From positions 418,977-450,534 of the forward strand of contig MNCI01000627.1 in assembly GCA_015680685.1 (NCBI GenBank): a DNA stretch of 31,558 bases, given 5' to 3'. Made by a program: the position numbers and the translations under genes. The DNA is from Gnetum montanum. Lineage: Eukaryota; Streptophyta; Gnetopsida; Gnetales; Gnetaceae. Shown in pieces: positions 1-9,657 of the stretch (the first letter of the stretch is position 1; every line of letters starts with the position of its first letter). Under the pieces are notes generated by a model. The model was not told the DNA's origin, ran no database searches, and saw only the letters and a list, made by a program, of their open reading frames with translations.

Positions 1-484
1 CTACGACCCGCTACATGAACACTGAGCAGTTAGATTCAGCGACAAATGCCATGAAAGCCAAAGAGACATTCCCAAGAATACTGGAATATGAGAGAGCATC
101 TTGTTGTATGCCGAACAGTGAATTTTGTTTTTCAAAAGTTACTGTGCTCTGAAATCAGCATGCACGAGAGAGCATCTTGTTGCATGCCAAACAGTGAATT
201 TTGTTTTTTTAAAATTCCTGTGCTCTGAAATCAGCATGCATCTTGTTTATAGCCAGAATTTTCAGGCAATAGAACATATTCATGATTTCATGTTCGCAAC
301 CTTTTTTCGCTTGAAAGATAGGATAGAATATGTTCTGCGCCGTCACATTGGGCAAGCCCACTGGGATTTCTCAGGCAGCTGGCCTTGGTTTCTATTTTAT
401 GTTTTGGAGAAAATCTGTTCTTTTGGCTACTGTTCAGCGGATCCGTGCTACAGCTCCTGCAGTCAGAGAAGCAGATTTTCAGCA
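1..484. other. 5' flank / possible 5' UTR of the FHY gene
   Basis: The stretch upstream of the first recognisable FHY codon has no recognisable coding domain. A frame stays open from about 125 into the FHY start, but its predicted residues look like non-coding translation. The only structure I see is the 76-bp tandem duplication listed separately. A promoter could lie here or further left; I see no convincing TATA box. Confidence 0.4.
90..242. repeat. 76-bp tandem duplication
   Basis: Two adjacent copies start with GAGAGAGCATCTTGTTG at 90 and at 166 and end with a shared CTCTGAAATCAGCATGCA stretch. They differ by a few substitutions and the length of a T run. This is a simple local duplication upstream of the FHY gene. 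Confidence 0.85.
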
Positions 485-572
485 ATGGTGCATGGATGCA
501 ATGAATCAACCGAATTCCAAAAATCTAAGTGTAATGTCATTCTGGACCTTGATGGCACACTTCTTGATACTG
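485..572 (+). CDS. FHY exon 1: start and HAD motif I
   Basis: The ATG at 485 opens a short lead followed by VILDLDGTLLDT, the DxDGT nucleophile motif of HAD phosphatases. The exon ends in phase 1 before GT at 573. Joining its last G to the AG at 979 gives a Glu codon. The frame is open upstream to 125, so a longer N-terminus is possible but has no family support. Confidence 0.85.
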
Positions 573-978
573 GTGGGTACCCAATGATACCCTGGTAATG
601 ATGTTTTAAAACTCATAGCATATATATTTCTACTGTTTAATAAATCTACTGTCCAATACCGTAATAAAATTTCAGTTTCAGTAATTCTTTGCATTTATGG
701 GTTCTGGGTTGCGATGTCTTCACTATCTTAAGGGTTGGGTCCTGATTCGCTCTGCAATTGTTTGCAGGCATCGGTTCTAGGTTGTAAATTGTTTTTTTTT
801 TTTTGCCCAATTCAGGGTTCTTGGATGCTATTGTTTTTGCCTGTGTTTATTGTTTACCGCTACTGGATTAAGGAATTTTTTAAAAAACTATCAAATTTTT
901 TTATTTCTGAGCAAAGAAAATTTTTAATTGTTAAAGGTTTTGACTTTTTAAGTAAATAATTTGGTTGTTGTGTTGCAG

Positions 979-1168
979 AGACAGTAGTGGATGAGGTGCT
1001 GAAGTTACATTTGAAAGAGCAGTATGGAAAGGTCTGGAATTGTAGAGGGGAAGAGAAACGCTTAGGGAAACGGCCTTTGGAAGCAGCAGCTGTTGTTATT
1101 GAGGATCATGATCTTCCTTGTACTCTGGAACAATTAATGGCTGAGCTCTTCCCTAAATTTGATTCCGT
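979..1168 (+). CDS. FHY exon 2: HAD cap region
   Basis: This exon follows TTGTGTTGCAG. It encodes the helical cap of the hydrolase, including GKRPLEAAAVVIEDHDLPC and the ELFPKFDSV end. It stops at GT|GTGAGT in phase 2; the Val codon is completed by the first base of exon 3. No internal stop is present. Confidence 0.87.
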
Positions 1169-1926
1169 GTGAGTTTCTGATTGGCAGTCTCATTCTTGTT
1201 TTCTTGTGACTGAGACCCTAAATTGACTTACAGAATGCATATTTCAGTTTGACGGCAGAATGGCCATGGTGGTCTTGACTGTAGAATTGAATCAATTTTA
1301 AACGTCTTAACGTAGATAATTAGGTAGATACGGTATTCATCATTAACTATATGGGCTCTTGATAAACCTGCGCAAAATCTTCTGGCAACTACGAGCATAT
1401 TGTATGATAATATGTTAGTAGCCTGCCTAATGTTTGCCAACAGATTGTACTGCAATTTTGTTGCAAACATCATTGGTGTCTCTTCGTTTTGCTGTAGGAA
1501 GAAAATGCAATAACACATATGAATGATCCATGCTGAGGTTCTATTGAAATTGCATTTACTTGGACGTAAAAATTTTTAGTCATTTTGGTTTCAGTGCCTA
1601 CCTTGAAGTTCTCAGTTTAGCATTCAATATCTATTGAACTATTAGTAAAACATTCTATATTAAGCTCACCCAAAAAAATCAGAAAATCAGAAGAAAAGGA
1701 AATTTAAAAAAGGATAAAAAGTTTATTTTCTCTAAATGCTAATTACACAACCAGTTAATCTTCTGCATTGGCACTACACAGAAAATGTTGTTTGATGTAA
1801 ATATGTATTTTGCTGTTTTCACTGGTTGCTGTGTGTTGATGTTGTACAAGTTTTATTAATGCTAAAACTACCTTTAAAACAAACGTTGTTGCATTTAGAT
1901 GAATAACTTGTCCCAAATAATTTCAG
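1169..1926 (+). other. FHY intron 2
   Basis: This AT-rich intron has a GTGAGT donor and a TTTCAG acceptor. I see no gene, RNA or clear mobile element inside. An open frame on the opposite strand (1228-1518) is featureless. Confidence 0.6.
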
Positions 1927-1978
1927 GTGGTTTAAAGCTAAACCTCTCCCTGGAGCTTCTCGTCTTATTAAACATCTA
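1927..1978 (+). CDS. FHY exon 3, truncated at an N
   Basis: After TTTCAG the exon reads WFKAKPLPGASRLIKHL and then meets the ambiguous base at 1979. The family continues for roughly 26-30 residues with the HAD motif II Ser (the ALASNS region) up to the GW start of exon 4. That segment is not found between 1979 and 2543. The sequence after the N is unrelated to the family. Either the assembly lost sequence at the N or the exon end is really deleted. Confidence 0.8.
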
Positions 1979-2543
1979 NCTAGGCCCGCCCAGAATTGGA
2001 TAATTGTTGCCTGGGCCCTTAGGGCGGGGTAGATAAAATCAAAGTGTAGCAAGTATTAATCTGGGATAACTCCAAAGTAGTTTCAGGGTAACTATCATTC
2101 CCCGCTGGTTACTCTTATTACTTGAAAAAACTTTGGTTACGGGAGTCCATGCGTTTCCATGAAATGCTAAGATCCCGCGATTGTTTATGAAAAACAACAC
2201 AAATACGTTAACACTGAGTCGTGAGGTAAGTAAGGTGCATTCTTACAGGCTAGCTCTATTTGTGACTTCAAGTGCTATGATTGATGGCCCTAGAAAGCCG
2301 TTAGGTAACATTCATTAAGGTGGCATGGGTTCATTTCACTTGTGAACTCTCCTATGTGGTGAACACTCACATTTTGGAACTCTCACTTCATGGGCAACTC
2401 CTTCCGTTAACGGAACAAGANCATAATATAGAAGCCAAACTTTCTTTTCAACCAGGTGGTTTTGCAGTGTTAAATTCTATGTCCCTACTAGCAAGTTAGT
2501 TGTTAGTATCTATAATTTTTCTTAAATTTGATTTGAGATCCAG
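1979..2543. other. Unresolved interval with two N's (1979, 2421)
   Basis: This interval should contain the end of FHY exon 3 and intron 3. I find neither the motif II coding segment nor a donor in expected phase. There is a short inverted C/G-rich pair (GGCCCGCCC near 1983 and GGGCGGGG near 2023). Nothing else is recognisable, and the N's may hide missing sequence. Confidence 0.6.
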
Positions 2544-2613
2544 GATGGAAGGAGTCATTTAAATTCATTGTTACTGGAGATGAAGTCAAGGAGGGAAAAC
2601 CGTTTCCTGACAT
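2544..2613 (+). CDS. FHY exon 4: HAD motif III
   Basis: The exon encodes WKESFKFIVTGDEVKEGKPFPD, where the Lys of GKPFPD is the HAD motif III lysine. The acceptor is ATCCAG and the donor is AT|GTAAGT in phase 2. Its first two bases complete a Gly codon that began in the missing part of exon 3. Confidence 0.88.
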
Positions 2614-2720
2614 GTAAGTTGTTCTGGTTTTACCTCTTGATGAATGCATGCACTTGCTTATAATTTTTAGTTATTTGGACAGGACATATAAAATTGCTCA
2701 TATTTTATATATGAATGCAG

Positions 2721-2786
2721 ATATATTGAAACAGCCAAGCAATTGCAGGCTGAACCTAGTAGCTGTCTTCTCATTGAAGATTCACT
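2721..2786 (+). CDS. FHY exon 5: HAD motif IV
   Basis: The exon encodes YIETAKQLQAEPSSCLLIEDS. The ED pair binds Mg2+ in HAD hydrolases. It ends in phase 2 at CT|GTAATG; the next exon supplies G to give Leu before PGV, where relatives have Val. Confidence 0.87.
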
Positions 2787-2924
2787 GTAATGCTATTGTA
2801 CTTTTTAATTTTTGAATCCAGTTTATTGAAGGTTATCATCTGTGCAAGTTCATGTTTATTGTCTAGTAGCATTTGACTTGATATGTTAACATTTATAGTA
2901 TTTAACTTTTAACAATTAGGTTCA

Positions 2925-3050
2925 GGGTTCAAATCTACATATGCCACTAGGGGTCATAGACAATAGCTATAAAAACTATCATCAAATCATCTGCTTAGCC
3001 TAAAGGTCACCATAATTCAATGGGATAAAACCAATGATGATGATGAATCT
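2925..3050 (+). mobile_element. SINE-like copy with RTE-type tail
   Basis: GGTTCAAATC near 2937 fits an RNA polymerase III B box (GGTTCRANNCC). About 90 bp later comes GGGATAAAACCAATGATGATGATG, similar to the 3' tail of the RTE LINE in this window, which ends AAGATAAGGCTAGGATGATGATG. A tRNA-derived SINE that borrowed an RTE tail would look like this. I could not find a clear A box or target duplication, so the left end is uncertain. Confidence 0.4.
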
Positions 3051-3876
3051 AAAGCAGTTGAGGTAATAGAACTACTTAAGTTAGTTGCATCATAGCTAAA
3101 TCCATTAGCATAACACCTTTGTGTTGGTCTTTATAAATACAATGTTTCTAAGGCTATAATGTACCTCATTTGGACAAACATGCCTCTGAAACTCATATAC
3201 GTTGGTTACTTTTCATCATCATTGAATGCCAAATATTAGAGTATGCTTGGTTTCATCTACATTTAAAACTTTAAACACCCATTTTGAGATTATGAGATAT
3301 TTTAAATGGCTGGAAATTTCAATCTTTCAAACTTTGTTTGTGAACCTTTGATTTTTTTTTCTTTGTTTGTTCCTTGGATAAACTAATCAATTACCATAAG
3401 CATTGATTATCATCCTCATTGCAATTTGGGGAACATAGTTTTTTGCCTAATTAAATTCCTAAATCATTCTGAAAAATCTAATCTAATAAAATTATAACTT
3501 TGGGAAATTTCATTATTTATACATTTCTCATGAGAGATTTTTTCCCTACTTTTATGAAGCCAAAACTGAATTTATTTTTTTACCTTAAAAAGACCATTAT
3601 ACTTTAATCATACTGAAACTTTTGTCAATTCAATGGATATAAATTATTAGCGATTCATTAGCATCATCATGATTGCCTATATTCTATTGAACGTGGGTGA
3701 CCTGTTTCAGTAGACAAGTGATTTGGTGATGATTTTATTTATGCCCTACTATCTATCTAAAACAAACCTGAAGATAATTTTTTTTGCAATAACCCCATAT
3801 GGCATGTATCTTGTATGACCTGTTTGGACATCATCCTAATTTTCAGGACACAAATCACAAGCCTTACCAACATGCT

Positions 3877-3894
3877 ACCCTTTGATAACTTATT
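3877..3894. repeat. 18-bp target-site duplication, left copy
   Basis: ACCCTTTGATAACTTATT occurs here and again at 4573-4590, exactly flanking a 678-bp insert in intron 5. Confidence 0.85.
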
Positions 3895-4572
3895 TTGAGA
3901 AAAGTTCAAGCTTTATTGTAAAGGAAGAATAATAATATTTACAAACGGCATCCATAACCCCACCAGACCTCAATCAGTGAAACTCAGCTTGCCGACACCC
4001 ATGCCAAGGGCCATGACCAACCCAGACCCAGCCCCAGTGTCCAGCAACGAACTCTGCAAACAGTACTAAAACCCGCTCAGAAGAAAACGCAAACCGCAAG
4101 GGTCATAGGCCAAAAACCCACAAGGAACAGCGGCCCTGCCCAGAAAAAAGAAACCCACAAAGAACAGCGGCGCTGCCCAGAAGGAGAAACCCACATGAGA
4201 ATGTCTGCTAAACAAACCCCAACCAAAGGACCCAACTTACATTGAATCTTCAGGCACAGTCATTTTCCCACGTCGTTTTCAATCCGGCTGTGGTCAAGGA
4301 TCCCTCCTGACCCTGACTCCCCTGTACCCACTGTTGCAGACCCTCTGCGTCCAGCCCCCCTGTACTTCGGGACGCAGCAGCCATTCCTGCTCGCATCCGG
4401 TCTCTGTTCCATGAGACGTGCTAGTTTCTCCTCCCATGTTACAGCCCTTGCCCGAGCCCGGCACATTGTCTCCCTGGCCGAACCGAAATCTCTGCCGCTG
4501 GTAGACCACCCGAGGTACCAGCCTCACCACCAGCAAAATCTCAGCCCCATGCCACGACGGCGCCAAAATGAG
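3895..4572 (-). mobile_element. Retroposed transcript-like insert
   Basis: A GC-richer block of 678 bp lies in AT-rich intron sequence between perfect 18-bp direct repeats. Read on the minus strand it begins near TTTTGGCGCCGTCGTGG. It carries short open frames (4294-4566 and 4260-4466; the latter has a gag-like charged helix, WEEKLARLMEQR). It ends 17 nt after an AATAAA signal (3912-3917 on this strand) with only a few A's. Target duplications of this size and a polyadenylation-signal end fit LINE-mediated retroposition of a transcript, perhaps from an LTR element. The source gene is not identified. Confidence 0.6.
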
Positions 4573-4590
4573 ACCCTTTGATAACTTATT
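4573..4590. repeat. 18-bp target-site duplication, right copy
   Basis: This is a perfect match to 3877-3894 and marks the right edge of the retroposed insert. Confidence 0.85.
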
Positions 4591-4636
4591 AGTAACTGTA
4601 TCCCTTTATTTTTAGTCACTGTATCCCTTTATTTTT
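4591..4636. repeat. 23-bp tandem duplication
   Basis: AGTAACTGTATCCCTTTATT and AGTCACTGTATCCCTTTATT (each followed by TTT) are adjacent, with one difference. They lie directly right of the retroposed insert. Confidence 0.85.
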
Positions 4637-6708
4637 CAAGGAATATTCCAATGAAACATGTAAGGAAGCTATAAAATGCATCTGCTAGTATGTCATTGAG
4701 ACAATCAAACTGTTCTTTCTTTGCATGGGATGCACATTCATCAACTTGTTTTAATTGTAAGGTATGCAACCGACTTATGTGTGCAAACGATCTTTAGCTT
4801 TTTTTTCTTTTTAAATCTGCCCTAAGAGCTCAACATGTGATTATTTCAAATAAAATTTCTTCTTATCATTTGCATTACTTAAAAATTTTTACAGCGCCCT
4901 CTTTCACCATCCAGCAAAATGTAACTATATTGGTTACTAAATCATGCTCTTCAATTACAGATTTTGAACTCATGCTTTTTCCCTTGTTAAAAGAAACCAT
5001 TTTCATAGTTTGAATTATTTCTTTGAAACTTTTACTTTTTGTGAACTTTTTTTGGGGAGTATATACAAAAAAATTGACAACAAACTTCAGGCTCTAGCGG
5101 TAGCATATCTTTCATTAAGAGAGTTTCATGTTGAACTTTGAATTTTATTAGAAATTTGTCATTAAAATATTATTTCTTTACATTCTTTATCTATTTCTGT
5201 TATCTTTGATTCAAGCTTGGACTGAATGTAATAGAACCAAATAGAATTGTTTGTTTCACAGTATTATTGAAAATTTGTCTTCAGTTCAGGTGCCTTATCA
5301 TTTATATTTGCTTCCAAGAGCAGATAGAGCACTTCCAGCTAGTTTCAGATTATCATTCTATTTTGTGTTACCAATATTATTGTTTTTGATAGCTTACGCA
5401 GTGGAACATTGATCATGTCTCTCAGTTGATCTTTAAGATTCCAAGACTGCTCTGGTTCTACCTAGACTTTTATCTTGTTTGTTAAACTGCACATATATCT
5501 TGTAGGTGTTATTGCTGCACTCCAGATGCAAGTATTTTTAAAATTGAATTGTGTTAATTTTGGCATCTCCTATATGATCTTCATTTTGTGGTCTATTATT
5601 ATATTTGTTTTGTTAACATCAATTTTCAATTTTGAACATTTGCAAAAGTAATCAAATTTTTACAACAGGGTTTGTTAACTTTTACTTCCCCTAAAGGTCA
5701 ATGTCACATCATCTGCAAATAATAAAAACTTGCAAATAGCTAGCCTAGTTTCACATAATGGTCATTAGAGATCATTTTTGTCCATTCTTCTAATTAAAAA
5801 AAGGCCAAAGATTGTGGATAACAAATGGCAAACCTTCCTTTGCAAAAAAATAAAAATAAGCAAGCTGCAAAATGGCAGTCTTTTTTCCCTCCAAATATCA
5901 AAGGTTTATCATATCTTCTTCATATAATTGCTGCATGACAGGTAGCAAATTTTCCGGCACATTAAAGATCAGTAGCCATTGCTATCAATTCATTCTAGAT
6001 AGCGAATCAGGAGCCTTTTGAAAAATTTACAAAGCAAATAAAAGTTTTGTTTTGCTGGCTTTTTGCTTTAATTTAGCATAAGGAATACCAAAAGGTGGAA
6101 AGCCTAGGTACATGTAGTTCCAAGCCATGATTATTCCATTCATTCATCGGAATAATTTTTTAAAATGATGTGATACTTATTCAAAGGCCTTCTAAGATGA
6201 TACATGGGTTTTCTCAAAAGCATGCAATATCTTATATGACAAATATTTTATCAAAATCTCACGTAAGAAGTATGCCAATGGATATATCTACTCTAAAGGT
6301 GTACGAAACAAATAATAGGCATACATCGGTAAAATAGTAACATACCTTTTTGCAGAAGTTCGCTCTGATTGACGGTATGCAGCTTGATTGATACAGTATC
6401 CGCAATGTTCTTAATAAATAAATGTTGATTAAAATCACCACTTAAGCTATCTTTTGTCATGATGTATTTTTTATTTTCTGAATCTTTCTCGTGGCACCAG
6501 AAAAGTTTACGTCAATGTTCCTCTATTATTCTGTAAAAACTGCTAATGCTCATGGTCATTTAATTCTCAAAATATTTCTCTCTGGTAATGGTGGCTCGTT
6601 GAATCATGTTCTAGTAACTGTTATTATGGGTCATTTCTATGTTTCTTACTTAGGATTCTTCAATATTATCCATATAATTTTGATTGATTTTATAGTAATA
6701 TTTACCAG

Positions 6709-6863
6709 GCCTGGTGTTAAAGCTGGGAAGGCAGCTGGCATGGATGTCCTAGCTGTTCCATCTATTCCAAAACAAGCTCATTTTTATACTGAAGCTGACA
6801 TGGTTTTAAGTAGTCTGCTTGATTTGCAACTAGAAGAATGGGGTCTTCCACCATTTGAAGACT
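6709..6863 (+). CDS. FHY exon 6: end of the HAD domain
   Basis: After TTTACCAG the exon encodes PGVKAGKAAGMDVLAVPS and runs to EEWGLPPFED. It is the C-terminal part of the hydrolase domain plus the linker to the kinase domain. The donor is T|GTAAAT (phase 1). Frame and length fit the family with no stop. Confidence 0.9.
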
Positions 6864-7081
6864 GTAAATTTTTTAGTCTTTTAAATTTGTATTTGTCATT
6901 TTTCTAGAAATGGTATGAATGTAGATATAATTGAATTCATAAAATGTTGTGGGATGCATTACGTTATTTGGTTCTTGCGAATATTTACTGCAAACATGTA
7001 CAGGTCCATAACATTTTCATCTTTATATATTTACATCGTGTTATGAATTATCTCATTATCATCTGATTCCTTTGTGTCCAG

Positions 7082-7159
7082 GGGTAGGAGAAACATTACC
7101 AATTGAACCTTGGTACATTAATGGCCCTGTTGTCAAGGGATTTGGTAGAGGTTCCAAAC
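7082..7159 (+). CDS. FHY exon 7, left part: start of the riboflavin-kinase domain
   Basis: After GTGTCCAG the exon encodes WVGETLPIEPWYINGPVVKG and then FGRGSK, the first nucleotide/flavin-binding block of riboflavin kinase. It is cut at 7159 by the LTR retrotransposon. The last five bases, CAAAC, are the target duplication. The reading frame resumes at 25599. Confidence 0.92.
7155..7159. repeat. Target-site duplication CAAAC, left
   Basis: CAAAC precedes the TG start of the left LTR and recurs right after the CA end of the right LTR (25594-25598). Removing the element plus one copy keeps the riboflavin-kinase frame continuous, which confirms the boundaries. Confidence 0.95.
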
Positions 7160-7442
7160 TGAAACACCCTAAAAGAAAATGCGGGGTCATCCTGGCTTCA
7201 CCAGGCTCTTGCAGTCCGCACAGCACCACGGCAGTCCATCGGGAAAAGAACGTTCTAGGTCTAAGATGGCCGGTTCGGTAAAATTTTCTACTTTAGGCAT
7301 GGGCGAGTTCCGTACCAACTCGCCCGTCCGCCAAAGTAGTCCGAACAGCCGGCAGCCTGCTCAGAAACGGTGTCCAGAATCAGCGACAGTAGCCTAGGTG
7401 CACAGGAGAAGCAGTTCAGCAAGTTTTCTAAGTCACAAAGCC

Positions 7443-7783
7443 TGCTACGCTACGATGTGTAGCGTAGCAAGCCTCAGAAAACAATGGCGGAACGAGATGT
7501 TACGCTACGTGATGACATATGGTGTAGCATAGCAACAACTTCACTACTCACCTCCTCGTCCAATCTCGAATTCTGCAGTGATGTCTCTTCTCGCCGGCGG
7601 ACCATGTCTGCTGCTATGCTACGTTGAGCTACATGGCGCAGCAAGGCGTAGCAATCCTGTGGAAAGGAATAGAAGGTGGTTTGAAAGGCGAAATCAGCGA
7701 AGTCCGCAGAACTTGCATTATGGCAGAATAAGCTGAAAATCAGCAAAATTGTCCCAGTCGCTACGCTACGCTACGTAGCGTAG
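7443..7783. promoter_or_regulatory. U3 cluster of GCTACGCTA / TAGCGTAGC motifs
   Basis: TGCTACGCTAC (7443-7453) and GTAGCGTAGCA (7459-7469) form a perfect 11-bp inverted repeat with a 5-bp spacer. Related direct and inverted copies recur near 7500, 7524, 7615-7655 and 7760-7783. The cluster lies upstream of the TATA box and is conserved in the 3' LTR (24191-24217 onward). It may bind a factor or form hairpins; its role is not known. Confidence 0.6.
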
Positions 7784-8079
7784 TAGGTACGTGATGTACG
7801 GCAAGACACGCTGCAAGGTGCTATGCCACGATAAGTAAGCCACGTCGCAGAACACAACGCGATAGTGCGACATCAATGCACTCCACCTCAATCGGACCGT
7901 TGGCACACGCCTCTAGGAGCTGGCGGCGCAGTCACAACGTGGTAGGATCGTAGTTATTGCTCGCATCACAATGGTCTTGCAAGCTCAACGGTCACAAACG
8001 GCTCGAGTAACGCCAGTAAGTTGGCGCAAGTCTACAACAACGAAGTATTCAAACGGTCACCTTTGCTTACCTTCGGCCC

Positions 8080-8088
8080 TATAAATAG
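8080..8088 (+). promoter_or_regulatory. LTR TATA box
   Basis: TATAAATAG lies in the middle of the LTR in a GC-balanced context and is preserved at 24849-24857 in the 3' LTR. It is the likely pol II core promoter for the genomic RNA. Confidence 0.75.
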
Positions 8089-8837
8089 CTTGTCAAATAG
8101 CACAAAAAGGGTCTGTAAAAAAAAAAAGAAAAAAAGAAAAGGGTAGTCTCTTGGATTGAAATAAAAAAAGAGAAATACCTGCAATCTCACAATAAGGGAA
8201 AGAAAAGGAGAGGCCAGCAATCTGTAAAAAGGAACCTCTCTCGGTTGGCATAAAGCTCGGGATTTTGTTCTACCACCTTGGTAGGATCCTACCTGTGTTG
8301 TATATACGTGAAGTTTGTGCTCAAGTGCACAACTATTCCTGTTTCCCGGCACGCTTTGGTCACTCGGAACTTTCTGCACTTCGTCACGTCGTGCAGCCGA
8401 TTGTGCCATGCCTTGACCGGACAGATTTGTAGCTCTGAAGCGGTGCATGTTCCTAACTATATCTTCTGTTACCTCTTTTTTTTTTACTATCTGGCTTCCT
8501 TGTATTATTTCTGTTTTGTTTACCTTCAAGCATCGTCTCATATCATTGTCGCACTTACGTTTATTCACTATTTCGCATTATTGTTGCATTTTTTTAGTCT
8601 CTTGCTTTTTTCGCTGTAATTACCCATAAGCACCATCTCGCAGCTCGTACAGTTTATATTGCAAAAGGCTCTATTGACACCGATGTAAGCCCCTGTTTGA
8701 TCGACCAGGCCGTTCAGGGCACCCTGTGTTCGCACACACCCAGCACCGCCCTCCCACGGGCACGGGGGTTAGAACTGTTGTGTCCACCGACCTTGGCGTT
8801 CTTCCAGCCGTCGACATTTTCGGTTGCTACAGTTTTC

Positions 8838-8855
8838 TGGTGCTAGAAGGAGGGC
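8838..8855 (+). promoter_or_regulatory. Primer-binding site
   Basis: TGGTGCTAGAAGGAGGGC starts six bases after the LTR end. The TGG start fits complementarity to a tRNA 3' CCA end. I cannot assign the tRNA species with confidence. Confidence 0.55.
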
Positions 8856-8966
8856 CTATTGGTGCTTTTACCGCGTGTCACAGTATTTCTGTGAACCTTC
8901 TGCGCCCTGATACACACAAGTGTAGACGCGACACCCTCTTGCAGTTGTTTGCGTTCTGTGCGGTGC

Positions 8967-9576
8967 AGATCGGTCACCCCGATAGTTCCTTTGGAGCCCC
9001 ACAGAACACAAGGCCTTTGATCGTCGGTTAACTAGCTCATTCTACGGTTGTCTTGCGTGCGTACTGCACCCCGCCCTGTGTGGTGTAGATCGGTTGCCTC
9101 GACGGTCCCTTCGGGACCCTACGAGACATAAAACCTACTTGATCACTAGTTAACTTGCCCATCCTACGGTTGTCTCGCCTACGTTCTGTACCTCATTCCT
9201 ACGGCATAGACCGGTCGCCTCGACGGTCCCTTTGGGATCCTGCGAGACACGAAACTTACCTGGTCGTTAGTTAATTTGCTTGTCTTACGATAGTGTCATA
9301 TGCCTTCCACACCCCGATTTGCATTGGCGTAAACTCGACACCCTTTGCAGTTGTTTGCACATTGTGTGTGGATCAGTCGCCTCGACGGTTCCTTCGAGAC
9401 CCTATGAGACAATAGGCCTTCTAACGGCAATTTAACTTGCTCCTTTTGCAGTAGTCCCACATGCGCCCTGTGCCCTGACCAGCATAGGCGAAAACGTGAC
9501 ACCCTTTGAGGTTGTTTCCATCTTGTGTGGCTCAGGTCGGTCGCCTAGGCGGTCCCTCTGGGATCCTGCAAGATGA
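8967..9576 (+). repeat. Structured leader repeats (about five units)
   Basis: A core beginning near GATCGGTCGCCTCGACGG recurs at about 8967, 9088, 9210, 9371 and 9532, at spacings of about 121-164 bp. Each core is followed by a decayed CTACGAGACA-like tail. The clearest copy holds the hairpin GGTCCC-TTC-GGGACC (9104-9118). The position between PBS and gag suggests a role in packaging, dimerisation or translation of the genomic RNA, but that is inference. Confidence 0.75.
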
Positions 9577-9657
9577 AAAGCCACTTGTTTTCGTTTTCGT
9601 TTATCCTTCTGTTCTTTTGCATTTTTCTAGCATTTTCGCATAATCACTTGCTTAACG

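Larger units (their letters stand above)
2787..6708 (+). other. FHY intron 5 (3.9 kb)
   Basis: This long AT-rich intron runs from GTAATG to TTTACCAG. It contains a SINE-like copy (about 2925-3050), a retroposed insert with target duplications (3877-4590) and a 23-bp tandem duplication (4591-4636). I see no other gene, RNA or repeat in it. Confidence 0.75.
7160..8831 (+). repeat. 5' LTR (1672 bp)
   Basis: The boundaries are set by TG...CA ends, the target duplication and alignment to the 3' LTR. A hand count over the first about 265 aligned bases gives about 23 differences from the 3' LTR, about 21 of them transitions. It contains GCTACGCTA-type motifs in U3, a TATA box at 8080, a poly-A/purine run near 8117-8150 and a T-rich stretch near 8470-8600. 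Confidence 0.93.

Noticed and set aside
2246-2310. Possible missing HAD motif II segment (LALFVTSS...) between the N's
   Set aside because: Similarity to the ALASNS block is superficial. Spacing and flanking residues do not fit and no usable splice sites surround it.
6491-6708. Upstream extension of FHY exon 6 as coding
   Set aside because: The frame is open but translates to intron-like residues. TTTACCAG at 6701-6708 restores phase and family similarity only from 6709.
8032-8568. Minus-strand open frame of 178 codons in the 5' LTR
   Set aside because: It spans the TATA box and homopolymer runs, is rich in Phe/Lys from poly-A/T, and is not preserved at the same length in the 3' LTR.
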